From Myxococcales bacterium (lineage in GTDB: Bacteria; Myxococcota_A; Polyangia; Nannocystales; Nannocystaceae): a stretch of DNA of 64,000 bases. A model generated the notes under the pieces. It did not search any database and was not told the DNA's origin. It worked only from the letters and a program-made list of their open reading frames with translations. The stretch lies in the NCBI GenBank assembly GCA_020633315.1, contig JACKDV010000002.1, positions 496,001 to 560,000 of the forward strand, given 5' to 3'. Positions 37,164-47,838 of the stretch are shown piece after piece; the stretch's first letter is position 1; every line of letters starts with the position of its first letter. The position numbers and the translations under genes are program-made.

Positions 37164-39131
37164 TCAGCGGCGTACGGCCGCGAGCCGGGCCACCACGTAG
37201 CGCCGCAGCTCGCGGATCACCCCCAGGCCCACGCCGAGGAACATGCCCAGGAACACGCCGATGGCGGCGCGGATGAAGATGGTCTTGAGCCGCGAGACCG
37301 GCTTGACGTTGGGCGGGGTGAGGATGTCGATGCGGGCGGCGGCCTGGGCCCCCTCGAGGTCGAGCCGCACCCGGGTGCCGTTGAGCTGCTGGAACAGCTC
37401 GTTGTACTGCGACTGCACCACCTGGTTGGTGCGGGTGAGCTCCTCGAACTCGGCCTGCAGCCGCGGGAGCTTCTCCACCAGGCCCTCGACCTCCTCGAGC
37501 TCCTTGGTCACGCGGGTGAGCTCGCTCTGGGCCACGCGCTGGTTGGCCTCGGCCTCCTCGAGCTGGCTGCGGGCGGTGCGGTAGGCCGGGTTCTTGGACT
37601 TGATGACCTTGGAGGTGCCCTCTTGCAGCACCTGGTCGCGCAGGGCCTCGAGGGTCTTCTTCTCCTCCTCGAGGTTCTTGACGTCGGGGTGCTCGGGGCC
37701 CTTGCCCTGCGCCTTGGCCTCGGCCAGGCGCCGCGAGACGTCGGCGATGCTGGCTGCGTAGGGGGCCGATTCCTGGATGCGGGCCTCCAGCACCGGGTCC
37801 TCGCTCTTGAGCGCCTTGCGGGCCACCTGGGCGTCGGCCGTGCTGCGGGTCACCATGCCCAGCGCACGGCTGCGCTCCACCCCGAGGTCGAGCGCGCGCT
37901 TGAGCAGGAACGAGGCCTTCTCGGGCAGGCCCTCGCTGTGCTCCTGCTTGAAGGCGAGGATGGCCTGGCTGGTGCTGGTGAGCTGCTCCTCGGATTGCCG
38001 CAGCTGATCCTCGAGGGTGTCGACCTCGGCCTGCAGCCCCTTGAGGGCCTTGGCGATCTCGACCGCGGTGTAGAGCTTGAGGTGGACCTCGAGGAACGCG
38101 ATCGCCTCGTCGGGGGTGGGGGCCGTGTAGGCGCCCTGGTAGGTGTACTCGCCGGCCTTCTTGAACTCGAGCTTGGCCTGGACCGCCCGGATCTTCTCCT
38201 GGGTGATGTCGGTCTCGCCGAGCTCCTTGAGGGTGTCGAGGATGAGCCCGGGGCGGGTGAAGTTGTTCTGGGCCGAGCGGAAGAACTCGAGGTTGGTCCG
38301 ACGGATGCGCTCGGCCGGGTTGTCGCTGGCCTCGGGCATCAGGCTGATCTCGAACTCGGCCTTGGCGGGAGGCTTGACGAACTTGTAGCTCGCCACGCCT
38401 CCGGCTCCGCCGAGCACGGTCATGATGAGGATCGACAGCCAGTAGCGCCGCAGGAAGCCGAGCACCCACAGGATGCGGGCGAGCAGGTCGGGCTCGGCCG
38501 CGGCGGCCGAGGGCATCGGCACCTCGAGCACCTGCGGGGCCCCGGCGTAGCCGGGCTCGGCCATGGAGATGAGCGGCTGCGGAGGCCGCCGGGCGATGGC
38601 GGTGGAGGGCGGCGGCGGGTAGGGGTCGTAGCGCGGCACCCGGGCCAGCGCGGTCGAGGCGACGGGCGGCGGCGCCTCGGGGCCGGGCCCGATGATCTGC
38701 CCCTGCACCGGACCGGGCGCGGCCCCGGCCTGGCCCCCGGCCATGTAGGTGAAGACGGTCTCGCCGGTGCGGATCACGTCGCCCGGCTTGAGGTCGGCCT
38801 GCTGGGTGCGGACGTCGTTGACGAAGGTGCCGTTGGTGGAGCCGAGATCGAAGATCCGGTGGCCCTCGCCGTGGCGGGTGATCTTGCAGTGCTGCTGGGA
38901 GAGCGCGCGCTCGCTGACGTGGATGTCGGCGTAGCGCGAGCGCCCGATCACCATCTCGGGGCGGTCGAGCACGTGCAGCCGCCCGGGGTCGGTACCCGAC
39001 AGCACCAACAGGAAGGCATGCGAGCCCACCGGATCGGGCCCGCCGGCCACGACCGCGTCGAGCATCTGGTCGAGCGCGCCGGTGGGGCCTGGGCCACCGA
39101 CTCTCGGATCGTCGCTGCGTCTGGTGCTCAT
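37164..39131 (-). CDS. FHA-Wzz fusion: chain-length determinant with phosphothreonine-binding domain
   Basis: 655 residues from the ATG at 39131. An FHA domain (about 40-130) has I-G-R-S, S-Q-Q-H-C and G-S-T-N-G-T-F-V-N, the phosphothreonine-contacting loops. A Pro/Ala-rich linker follows (to about 215), then TM1 (about 225-250), a long periplasmic coiled-coil region (about 260-605) and TM2 (about 615-640) with a short basic tail. The membrane part is the Wzz/co-polymerase architecture that sets polymer length. There is no BY-kinase domain after TM2. The FHA domain should recognise a Ser/Thr-kinase product. It is divergent from the initiating transferase at 39416. Confidence 0.9.
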   Translation of the reverse strand: MSTRRSDDPRVGGPGPTGALDQMLDAVVAGGPDPVGSHAFLLVLSGTDPGRLHVLDRPEMVIGRSRYADIHVSERALSQQHCKITRHGEGHRIFDLGSTNGTFVNDVRTQQADLKPGDVIRTGETVFTYMAGGQAGAAPGPVQGQIIGPGPEAPPPVASTALARVPRYDPYPPPPSTAIARRPPQPLISMAEPGYAGAPQVLEVPMPSAAAAEPDLLARILWVLGFLRRYWLSILIMTVLGGAGGVASYKFVKPPAKAEFEISLMPEASDNPAERIRRTNLEFFRSAQNNFTRPGLILDTLKELGETDITQEKIRAVQAKLEFKKAGEYTYQGAYTAPTPDEAIAFLEVHLKLYTAVEIAKALKGLQAEVDTLEDQLRQSEEQLTSTSQAILAFKQEHSEGLPEKASFLLKRALDLGVERSRALGMVTRSTADAQVARKALKSEDPVLEARIQESAPYAASIADVSRRLAEAKAQGKGPEHPDVKNLEEEKKTLEALRDQVLQEGTSKVIKSKNPAYRTARSQLEEAEANQRVAQSELTRVTKELEEVEGLVEKLPRLQAEFEELTRTNQVVQSQYNELFQQLNGTRVRLDLEGAQAAARIDILTPPNVKPVSRLKTIFIRAAIGVFLGMFLGVGLGVIRELRRYVVARLAAVRR

Positions 39132-39163
39132 GGCCGAAGCGAGCGTGAGTCCCTTGGTTAGCA

Positions 39164-39199
39164 CATCGAGCGACGCCGCCAAATGCGCATCGAGCGATG
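39164..39199. repeat. Direct and inverted repeat in the divergent promoter region
   Basis: CATCGAGCGA occurs twice, 24 bp apart (39164-39173 and 39188-39197), and the second copy extends to the inverted repeat CATCG-AG-CGATG (39188-39199). It lies just upstream of the FHA-Wzz start in the 284-bp gap shared with the transferase gene, so it could be an operator, or chance. Confidence 0.3.
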
Positions 39200-39415
39200 G
39201 CTCCCGGACGATGATACGAGCGACGGCGCGGCGTGGATCCCCCGCGGGCGCAAGCGCGCAAGGAGGCCGAGGTCGGTCCGGGATCCTCCTCGCGCGGGGA
39301 GGGTCGTGACCGCGCTGCGTCCCGGTCGTGACGCGGCGTCTTGGCCGGTCTGCCGGGCGATGCGACCATGGGCCCCGGTCGGTCCCGGAGCTCGGCCCCG
39401 ACCCGGCACCTTCCC

Positions 39416-40870
39416 ATGTGGCGTCAACAGTCGGTCTTCTTTCGGCAGACCCTGATCGTCTACGACGTGCTCGTATCGGCGGCCGCGTTCTTTGCGGCGT
39501 TGTTCCTGCGGCAGCAGCTCGCCGAGAGCACCGGGCTGCTCGGGTGGCTCGCCGACCGGGTCCCATGGTTCGACATGGGGACGCTGGGGGAGCTCGGGCC
39601 GTACTACCAGCTGCTGCTCCTGCTGCTGCCGCTGTGGGGCGTGAGCATGGCGTGGAGCCGCAGCAACGACTTCCGGGTGTCCTACGGGACCCTGGCCTGG
39701 CGGTACGCGCGGGCGGTGGTGGCGGGCCTGCTGCTGCTGCTGACCGCCGTGTTCCTGTTCAAGCTCTACTTCGTCTCCCGCAGCTTCGTGGGGATGATGG
39801 CGCTGGCCCAGTGGATGGCGCTGCTGCTGGGGCGGGTGCTGCTGATGGAGACGATCAAGGTGCTGCGGCGCCGCGGCTCCGACGGGCACCGGGTGGTGAT
39901 CGTGGGGGCCAACGATCGCGGCGTGGCCTTCGCCAACTCGCTCAAGTCGCAGTCGCCCTGGAACATCAAGATCATGGGCTTCGTGAGCGTGCCCGGCGAG
40001 AGCGGCCACGCCAAGGCCCGGCCCCACCTGGGCTACGTGGGCAGCCTGGCCTCGCTGCTCGATCGCCAGCCCGTGGACGAGGTGGTGTTCGCGGTCACCG
40101 GGCGCCAGCCGGAGATCATCCGCGACGCCATGGCCTCGTGCGAGGTGCGGGGCGTGGACGTGCTGCTGAACCTGCCGTCCACCGTGCCCTCCAAGGGCAC
40201 CATGCAGATCGCCAACATCTCGGGCTTCGACTACCCGCTGCTGAACCTGCGGCGCACGCCCACCAGCGAGGCCAAGCTGGCGCTCAAGCGCATCCTCGAT
40301 CTCACGGGGGCGATCGTGGGGCTGCTCATCGCGGGGCCGGTGATGCTGGCGGCCGCGGCCGCGATCCGGATCACCGACCCGGGGCCGGTGCTGTTCCGCC
40401 AGGTGCGGGCCGGTCGCAACGGTCGCAAGTTCACCATGCTCAAGTTCCGCTCCATGGTGATGGACGCGGAGAAGCGCAAGGCCGAGCTGATGCACCTCAA
40501 CGAGATGGACGGGCCGGTCTTCAAGATCAAGAGGGACCCGCGCATCACCGCGGTGGGTCGCTTCATCCGCAAGACCTCGATCGACGAGCTGCCCCAGCTG
40601 CTCAACATCCTCATGGGGGACATGAGCCTGGTGGGGCCGCGGCCGGCCCTGCCCTCGGAGGTGGAGCAGTACAAGCCGTGGCAGCGGCGGAGGATGTCGG
40701 TCAAGCCAGGGCTCACCGGCATGTGGCAGGTGTCGGGCCGCAATCAGATCGACTTCGAGGAGTGGATGCAGATGGACCTCGACTACATCGACAACTGGTC
40801 GCTGTGGCTCGACATCAAGATCATCCTCAAGACGATCCCGGCCGTGGTGCTGCGTAGCGGGGCCAGCTAG
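39416..40870 (+). CDS. Polyprenyl-phosphate glycosyl-1-phosphate transferase (WcaJ/WbaP type)
   Basis: 484 residues from the ATG at 39416 (MWRQQSVFFRQ); upstream in-frame ATGs add only non-conserved sequence. Four N-terminal transmembrane helices and a Rossmann-like CoA-binding-type domain (VVIVGANDRG) precede the C-terminal transferase domain (about 300-484). The latter has a hydrophobic helix, FRQVRAGRNGRKF, LKFRSM, DELPQLLNILMGDMSLVGPRP and PGLTGMWQVSGRN. It starts glycan synthesis on undecaprenyl phosphate, probably with glucose-1-P or galactose-1-P. It is a second initiating enzyme, in addition to the PglC-like one at 16111. Confidence 0.94.
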   Translation: MWRQQSVFFRQTLIVYDVLVSAAAFFAALFLRQQLAESTGLLGWLADRVPWFDMGTLGELGPYYQLLLLLLPLWGVSMAWSRSNDFRVSYGTLAWRYARAVVAGLLLLLTAVFLFKLYFVSRSFVGMMALAQWMALLLGRVLLMETIKVLRRRGSDGHRVVIVGANDRGVAFANSLKSQSPWNIKIMGFVSVPGESGHAKARPHLGYVGSLASLLDRQPVDEVVFAVTGRQPEIIRDAMASCEVRGVDVLLNLPSTVPSKGTMQIANISGFDYPLLNLRRTPTSEAKLALKRILDLTGAIVGLLIAGPVMLAAAAAIRITDPGPVLFRQVRAGRNGRKFTMLKFRSMVMDAEKRKAELMHLNEMDGPVFKIKRDPRITAVGRFIRKTSIDELPQLLNILMGDMSLVGPRPALPSEVEQYKPWQRRRMSVKPGLTGMWQVSGRNQIDFEEWMQMDLDYIDNWSLWLDIKIILKTIPAVVLRSGAS

Positions 40871-40991
40871 ACCGGCGTCACTGGCGCAATTCCGAGGGGG
40901 CGAGCCCATGGGCGCGCTGGGCGGGATTTGGTGGGGAATGCCCTGAATCCGGCGTCTGGTCGCCCATCGGGCGGGCGATTCTGCGATAACA

Positions 40992-41011
40992 GGGAGGCGG
41001 TCGAGCCTCCC
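40992..41011 (+). terminator. Weak hairpin upstream of the beta-helix gene
   Basis: GGGAGGC (40992-40998) pairs with GCCTCCC (41005-41011) across a 6-nt loop, 121 bp after the transferase stop. There is no T-run after it, so it is a poor intrinsic terminator and might equally be a leader hairpin of the next gene. Confidence 0.3.
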
Positions 41012-41052
41012 CGTTGGCATCGATCGACCGGTCGAACAGGAGCAGCTCGGAC

Positions 41053-42354
41053 ATGGCATCGCATCACGAACGAAGGCAAGGACGGTGGCTGTGGGCGCTG
41101 GGTGGCCTGCTGTGTCTGGGTCCCGCGTGCAAGGAGGACCCCGCGCCCAGCGGTGACACCGACGGGCAGACCACGGGCGCCGACACGGGCGCGAGCACGG
41201 GGAGCGCGATGCTGCCCGAGGGCTGTGACCTCTTCGTGGCGGCCGACGTGGCCGACCACCAGACCGCGGTCCAGGAGGCGCTCATCGACGTGCAGACCGG
41301 CCAGACCGTGTGCCTGGGCGCGGGCACCTTCTCGTTCACGCGGCAGCTGTCGCTCGATGCCGACGGCGTGGTGCTGCGGGGCGAGGGCGACGAGACCGTG
41401 CTCGACTTCAGCGGCCAGATCAGCGGCGGCAACGGCCTGCTGGTGACCGGCAACGACGTCACGATCGAGACCCTGCGGATCACCGACACCCCCGGCGACG
41501 GCATCCGGGCCGACAACGTCGAGAACATCACCTTCGACGGGGTCTCGGTGATCTGGCCCGAGGCCCAGTCCCTCGACAGCGGCGCCTACGGGCTCTACCC
41601 GGTGCAGAGCAACGGTGTGACGGTCCGCAACTGCCTGGTGGAGGGCTCGCGCGACGCGGGCATCTACGTGGGGCAGTCGACCAACATCCTGGTGGAGGAC
41701 AACGAGGCCCGCGGCAACGTGGCCGGCATCGAGATCGAGAACTCGACCGACGCCATCGTGCGGCGCAACTGGGCCCACGACAACACCGGGGGCATCCTGG
41801 TGTTCAACCTCCCCGGCCTCGACATCGGCGACGGCAAGCGCACCAACGTGTACGAGAACGTCGTCGAGAACAACAACATCCCCAACTTCGGCGAGCCGGG
41901 CACGGCGGTGTCCCTCATCCCGGCCGGCATCGGCGTGATCGTGCTGGCCGCCGACGACAACGAGATCTGGGGCAACGAGATCCGGGGCAACGCCAGCACC
42001 GGCGTGGTGGTGATCGCCTACATCGACGAGCTGTTCGCGCCCCCCGAGGATCCCAGCTTCGACATCTACGCCGAGGGCAACTACGTCCACGGCAACACCT
42101 TCGACGGCAACGGCACCACGCCGCACGATCTCATCGTGCTGCTCACCGGGGGGGCCGATCCCCCGCCCGACATCATCTTTGGCGGCTGCTTCGACGCGGC
42201 CAAGGACAACGGCGACGGCAGCCTGAGCAACTGCGTCTCCGACATCGGCACCGCTTCCTTCATGAACGTGGACGTCTGCGGTCAAGGGATGGGGATCGAC
42301 ACCATGGTGGAGACCTACACCTGCACGCACGACCCCCTGCCCACGGATCTGTGA
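41053..42354 (+). CDS. Right-handed parallel beta-helix lipoprotein
   Basis: 433 residues from the ATG at 41053. The signal peptide ends LGPAC (Cys26), followed by a Thr/Gly/Asp linker (GDTDGQTTGADTGASTG). The body has repeating turns rich in Asn, Asp, Gly and Val with N-ladder patterns such as NVENITFDGVSV, GVTVRNCLVEGS, NILVEDNEARGN, DAIVRRNWAHDN and NEIWGNEIRGN, the hallmark of the pectate-lyase-like beta-helix. It resembles the family TIGR03805, which is known to occur beside a cytochrome-like partner. Its stop overlaps that partner's ATG (TGATG). It is anchored to a membrane and probably binds or cleaves polysaccharide; the function is unknown. Confidence 0.9.
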   Translation: MASHHERRQGRWLWALGGLLCLGPACKEDPAPSGDTDGQTTGADTGASTGSAMLPEGCDLFVAADVADHQTAVQEALIDVQTGQTVCLGAGTFSFTRQLSLDADGVVLRGEGDETVLDFSGQISGGNGLLVTGNDVTIETLRITDTPGDGIRADNVENITFDGVSVIWPEAQSLDSGAYGLYPVQSNGVTVRNCLVEGSRDAGIYVGQSTNILVEDNEARGNVAGIEIENSTDAIVRRNWAHDNTGGILVFNLPGLDIGDGKRTNVYENVVENNNIPNFGEPGTAVSLIPAGIGVIVLAADDNEIWGNEIRGNASTGVVVIAYIDELFAPPEDPSFDIYAEGNYVHGNTFDGNGTTPHDLIVLLTGGADPPPDIIFGGCFDAAKDNGDGSLSNCVSDIGTASFMNVDVCGQGMGIDTMVETYTCTHDPLPTDL

Positions 42355-43448
42355 TGCACGGCATGTGGAGACGACCCCTGGGGTGGGGGCTGACGGTGGT
42401 GCTGGCGGCGGGCTGCGGCGAGGAGCCCAGCGAGCCACCGGCGCCTCGCCCCGAATTCGAGCTGGCCGAGTTGCCCTTGCCGACGCTCGGCGAGTACGGC
42501 TTCTTCGTGGGCGAGATGGTCGACGGCGAGCCCGCGCCCGGGGTGGTTCCCTACACCGTGGCTGCGCCGCTGTGGGCCGATGCCGCGCACAAGGGGCGCT
42601 ACCTGTTTCTGCCCGAGGGCCAGACGGCGCAGCTCACCGATCAGGACGCGTGGGACTTCCCGGTGGGCACGGTGGTGATCAAGACCTTCTTCGTCGATCT
42701 CGATCGCAGCCACCCCGAGACGAGCCTGAAGACGGTGGAGACGCGCCTGCTGGTCCACCAGGAAGACCGCTGGCACTCGTACATCTACCGCTGGAACGAG
42801 GAGCAGACCGAAGCCACCCGGCTCAAGGCGGGGGCCAACGTGAGCATCCCGTACACCGACGCACAGGGCCAGCCGGCCGAGCAGCTCTACATCATCCCCG
42901 ACGAGAACACCTGCGGCGACTGCCACGAGCGCGACGACGTGCTGGGAGTGCTGGGCGTGACCACGCCCCAGATGAACATCCAGGTGGAGCACGACGGCGA
43001 GACGGTGGACCAGCTCACCTGGCTGGCCGAGATGGGGGTGATCCCCGAGCCGCCTGCGTCCGCGACCCTGCCGGCCTACGCCGACCCGGCCGGCGACGGC
43101 GATCTCGAGGCCCGGGCCCGCGCCTATCTGCACGGCAACTGTGCCCACTGCCATCGGCCCGGCGGGGGCGGGGGCTCGAGCGGCCTGAAGTTCCTCGCCT
43201 CGGAGACCGACCCCGCCGAGTACGGGGTGTGCAAGGTGCCCGCGGCGGCGGGGCCCGGCACCGGCGGCAACGCCTTCGACATCGTGCCCGGTCACCCCGA
43301 GAACAGCATCGTGGTGTTCCGCATGAGCAGCACCGATCCCGAGCTCAAGATGCCCGAGCTGCCCAGCCTGCTCGCCGACGACTTCGGGGTGGAGCTGATC
43401 ACCGAGTGGATCGCGTCGATGCCCGAGCGCGACTGTGCTGCGCCGTAG
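42354..43448 (+). CDS. Diheme c-type cytochrome lipoprotein paired with beta-helix protein
   Basis: 364 residues, starting inside the beta-helix stop (TGATG). The signal peptide ends LAAGC (Cys21). There are two CxxCH haem motifs: C-G-D-C-H at 187-191 and C-A-H-C-H at 263-267. The N-terminal 160 residues form a conserved beta-rich region (PYTVAAPLWADAAHKGRYLFLPEG and FPVGTVVIKTFFVD). The order of these blocks fits the TIGR03806 (SO2930-type) diheme cytochrome family, the usual partner of TIGR03805 beta-helix proteins. It would be matured by a cytochrome c biogenesis system in the periplasm. The role of the pair is unknown. Confidence 0.9.
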   Translation: MHGMWRRPLGWGLTVVLAAGCGEEPSEPPAPRPEFELAELPLPTLGEYGFFVGEMVDGEPAPGVVPYTVAAPLWADAAHKGRYLFLPEGQTAQLTDQDAWDFPVGTVVIKTFFVDLDRSHPETSLKTVETRLLVHQEDRWHSYIYRWNEEQTEATRLKAGANVSIPYTDAQGQPAEQLYIIPDENTCGDCHERDDVLGVLGVTTPQMNIQVEHDGETVDQLTWLAEMGVIPEPPASATLPAYADPAGDGDLEARARAYLHGNCAHCHRPGGGGGSSGLKFLASETDPAEYGVCKVPAAAGPGTGGNAFDIVPGHPENSIVVFRMSSTDPELKMPELPSLLADDFGVELITEWIASMPERDCAAP

Positions 43449-43604
43449 CCGGGGCCGCGGTGGCGCTGGCGGCCGAGCGGCGTGAGACTGCGGCACGCTC
43501 CGGGGCGCTGCCGCAGCATTTTCGTGGGTCCGTGGCGACCGCCGCAAAGTCTTGGCTGGTGAACGAGGGGGGATTCCGAGATTGATCGAGGGCCCCTCGT
43601 GCCC

Positions 43605-45364
<1,760 letters not shown>

Positions 45365-45365
<1 letters not shown>

Positions 45366-46345
45366 TGAGCGATCCCCTGCCCGAGCGCGAGCATGCGCTC
45401 GACCTGCTGCACCAGATGCTCCGGATCCGACGCTTCGAGGAGAAGGCGGCGGAGCTGTACACCCAGGAGAGGATCCGCGGGTTCCTGCACCTGTACATCG
45501 GGGAGGAGGCGGTGGCGGCCGGGGTGATGGCCACGCTGCGCCCCGACGACGCGGTGGTGGGGACCTACCGCGAGCACGGCCACGCCCTGCTCAAGGGGGT
45601 GAGCGCGGCGTCGATCATGGCCGAGATGTTCGGCAAGCAGGAGGGCTGCAGCCGCGGCCGCGGCGGCTCGATGCACCTGTTCGACGCGAAGGCGCGCTTC
45701 TACGGCGGCAACGCGATCGTGGGCGGCGGCCTGCCGCTGGCGGTGGGGCTGGCCCTCGCCGACCAGCGGGCGGGGCTGAGCCGCGTGACCGTGTGCTTCT
45801 TCGGCGAGGGAGCGATGGCCGAGGGCGAGTTCCACGAGTCGATGAACCTCGCCGCGCTGTGGAGGGTGCCGGTGCTGTTCGTGTGCGAGAACAACCGCTA
45901 CGCCATGGGCACCGCGCTCGAGCGCTCCGAGTCGGAGACCGACCTGGTGCGCCACGCCGAGTCCTACCGGGTGCCGGCCCGTGCGGTGGACGGCATGGAC
46001 GTGGTGGCGGTGGAGGCCGCGGCCCGCGAGGCGGTGGAGCACGTGCGGGCCGGGGAGGGCCCCCGCTTCCTCGAGGCCCAGACCTACCGCTTCCGGGCGC
46101 ACTCGATGTTCGACGCGCAGCTCTACCGCGACAAGCACGAGGTCGAGCAGTGGCGGGGCCGGGGGCCCATCGTGCGCCTGCAGACCCGGCTGCGCGAGGC
46201 CGGCTGGCTCGACGACGACGCGCTCGAGGCCATCGAGGCGCGGGTGCGCCAGGAGGTGGCCGACGCGGTGGCCTTCGCCGAGGCCGGCACCTGGGAGCCG
46301 GTGGAGGAGCTGCTGCGCGACGTGTACACGGAGGTCCCGCGATGA
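45365..46345 (+). CDS. pdhA: 2-oxo acid dehydrogenase E1 component, alpha subunit (PDH type)
   Basis: 326 residues. Features of the E1 alpha family are present: MLRIRRFEEKAAELY, RGFLHLYIGEEAVAAG, YREHGHALLKG, GRGGSMHLF and the thiamine-diphosphate motif GEGAMAEGEFHESMNLAALWRVPVLFVCENN (described here by its G-E-G...N-N ends). The RSRGGSMH-type segment and size fit pyruvate or acetoin dehydrogenase rather than branched-chain enzymes. It decarboxylates a 2-oxo acid with the beta subunit encoded next (4-bp overlap). Confidence 0.94.
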
Positions 46346-47316
46346 GCCGGACCACCTACCGCGAGGCCGTGCGCGCGGCGATCCGCGAGGCGATGCAGGG
46401 CGACCCCCGGGTGTTCCTCATGGGCGAGGACGTGGGCGCCTACGGGGGCTGCTATGCGGTCAGCATGGGGCTGCTCGACGAATTCGGGGCCGACCGCGTG
46501 CGCGACACCCCGCTGTCCGAGTCGGCCTTCGTGGGGGCGGGCATCGGGGCGGCGATGGGCGGGCAGCGTCCGATCGTCGAGATCATGACCTGCAACTTCA
46601 GCCTGCTCGCGCTCGATCAGATCATGAACAACGCGGCCACCATCCGGCACATGTCGGGGGGGCAGCTGAGCATCCCGGTGGTGATCCGCATGGCCACCGG
46701 CGCCGGGCGGCAGCTCGCGGCCCAGCACTCGCACAGCCTCGAGGGCTGGTACGCGCACATCCCCGGGATCAAGGTGCTGGCCCCGGCCACCCTCGAGGAC
46801 GCCCGCGGCATGCTGCCGACCGCGCTCGAGGATCCCGACCCGGTGCTGATCTTCGAGCACGCGGGCCTGTACAACCTCGCGGGCGAGCTCGCCGACGATG
46901 CGGGGGCGGTGCCCATCGATCGCGCGGCGGTGCGGCGCGCGGGCGATCGGGTGACCCTGGTGACCTACGGCGGCTCGCTGCACAAGACCCTCGAGGCAGC
47001 CGAGCGCCTCGCCGGCGAGGGCGTCGAGGCCGAGGTGATCGACCTGCGGACGCTGCGGCCGCTGGACGACGCGACGATCATGGCCTCGGTCCGCAAGACC
47101 CACCGCGCGGTGATCGTGGACGAGGGCTGGCGGAGCGGCAGCCTGGCCGCCGAGATCGTGGCGCGGATCATGGAGCAGGCGCTCTACGAGCTCGATGCTC
47201 CGGTGGCGCGGGTGTGCTCGGCCGAGGTGCCCATCCCCTACGCCAAGCACCTCGAGCACGCGGCGCTGCCCCAGGTGGAGGGCATCGTGGCCGCGGTGCG
47301 AGCTCAGCTCGGCTGA
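46342..47316 (+). CDS. pdhB: 2-oxo acid dehydrogenase E1 component, beta subunit (PDH type)
   Basis: 324 residues from the ATG overlapping the alpha stop (ATGA). E1 beta motifs are evident: FLMGEDVGAYGG (the Glu activates thiamine), RVRDTPLSESAFVGAGIGAA, the QIMNNAATIRHMS region, SHSLEGWYAHIPG with the catalytic His and KVLAPATLEDA. The C-terminal domain contains VIDLRTLRPLD. It forms the alpha2beta2 E1 with the preceding gene. The E2 gene follows after a 522-bp stretch that has no stop in this frame. Confidence 0.94.
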   Translation: MSRTTYREAVRAAIREAMQGDPRVFLMGEDVGAYGGCYAVSMGLLDEFGADRVRDTPLSESAFVGAGIGAAMGGQRPIVEIMTCNFSLLALDQIMNNAATIRHMSGGQLSIPVVIRMATGAGRQLAAQHSHSLEGWYAHIPGIKVLAPATLEDARGMLPTALEDPDPVLIFEHAGLYNLAGELADDAGAVPIDRAAVRRAGDRVTLVTYGGSLHKTLEAAERLAGEGVEAEVIDLRTLRPLDDATIMASVRKTHRAVIVDEGWRSGSLAAEIVARIMEQALYELDAPVARVCSAEVPIPYAKHLEHAALPQVEGIVAAVRAQLG

Positions 47317-47838
47317 GCACCCAGGCCTCCGCCGATCCGTGGCGCGGCCTGGTCGGCGGCGAGCTGCAGCGAGCACGACGAGGCCCAGCGGCTGCGGCGG
47401 CGGGTGATCGCGATGGCCAGCCGCATCGACGATCGCGGCATCGAGTACCGCGTGCGTCGGGTGCTGCTGTGGCAGCTGAGCGGATCCGAGGCCCAGGCGC
47501 AGCGCTTCCACGAGGAGGCGGACGCGCTGGGCTTCGATCTGCGTCGCGGGCCCGATCCGCTGCCCGCGGGTCAGCGCGAGGACCTGGCCCCGTGGGCGTC
47601 GTCGCGGTGGAGGCGCGGACGACTGGCCGAGGCACCTCGGCGGAGGCCCCGTGCACGGGCCTCGGGCCGGCCGCGATCGGCGGGAAAATGGCGCGATCTC
47701 GTCGGGCTGGCCGCTCGCTTTGGTGGCTCGTGGTCCCGGCCTGGGCGCGCGATCGCACGCCAGTCGCGCGCCGGGGCCGATGCGCTCGCGCATACGCTGC
47801 GCCTCGGCGGACCGCCGGGTCGGGCGAAGCTCCTCCCG
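47317..47838 (+). other. Gap between E1 beta and E2 with a coding-like, start-less segment
   Basis: After the pdhB stop, the same frame stays open through this region and into the E2 gene. From about 47370 to 47590 its translation looks protein-like (SEHDEAQRLRRR, then VEYRVRRVLLWQLSG-type and EEADALGFDLRRG segments), vaguely like the C-terminal half of RraB-type ribonuclease E inhibitors (Leu-x-x-x...Ala-x-x-x-Gly-Phe). The first possible start is GTG 47404, which would miss the N-terminus. From 47600 on it turns Arg/Ser-rich and non-conserved. I read it as a decayed gene remnant rather than part of E2, with low certainty. Confidence 0.35.
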
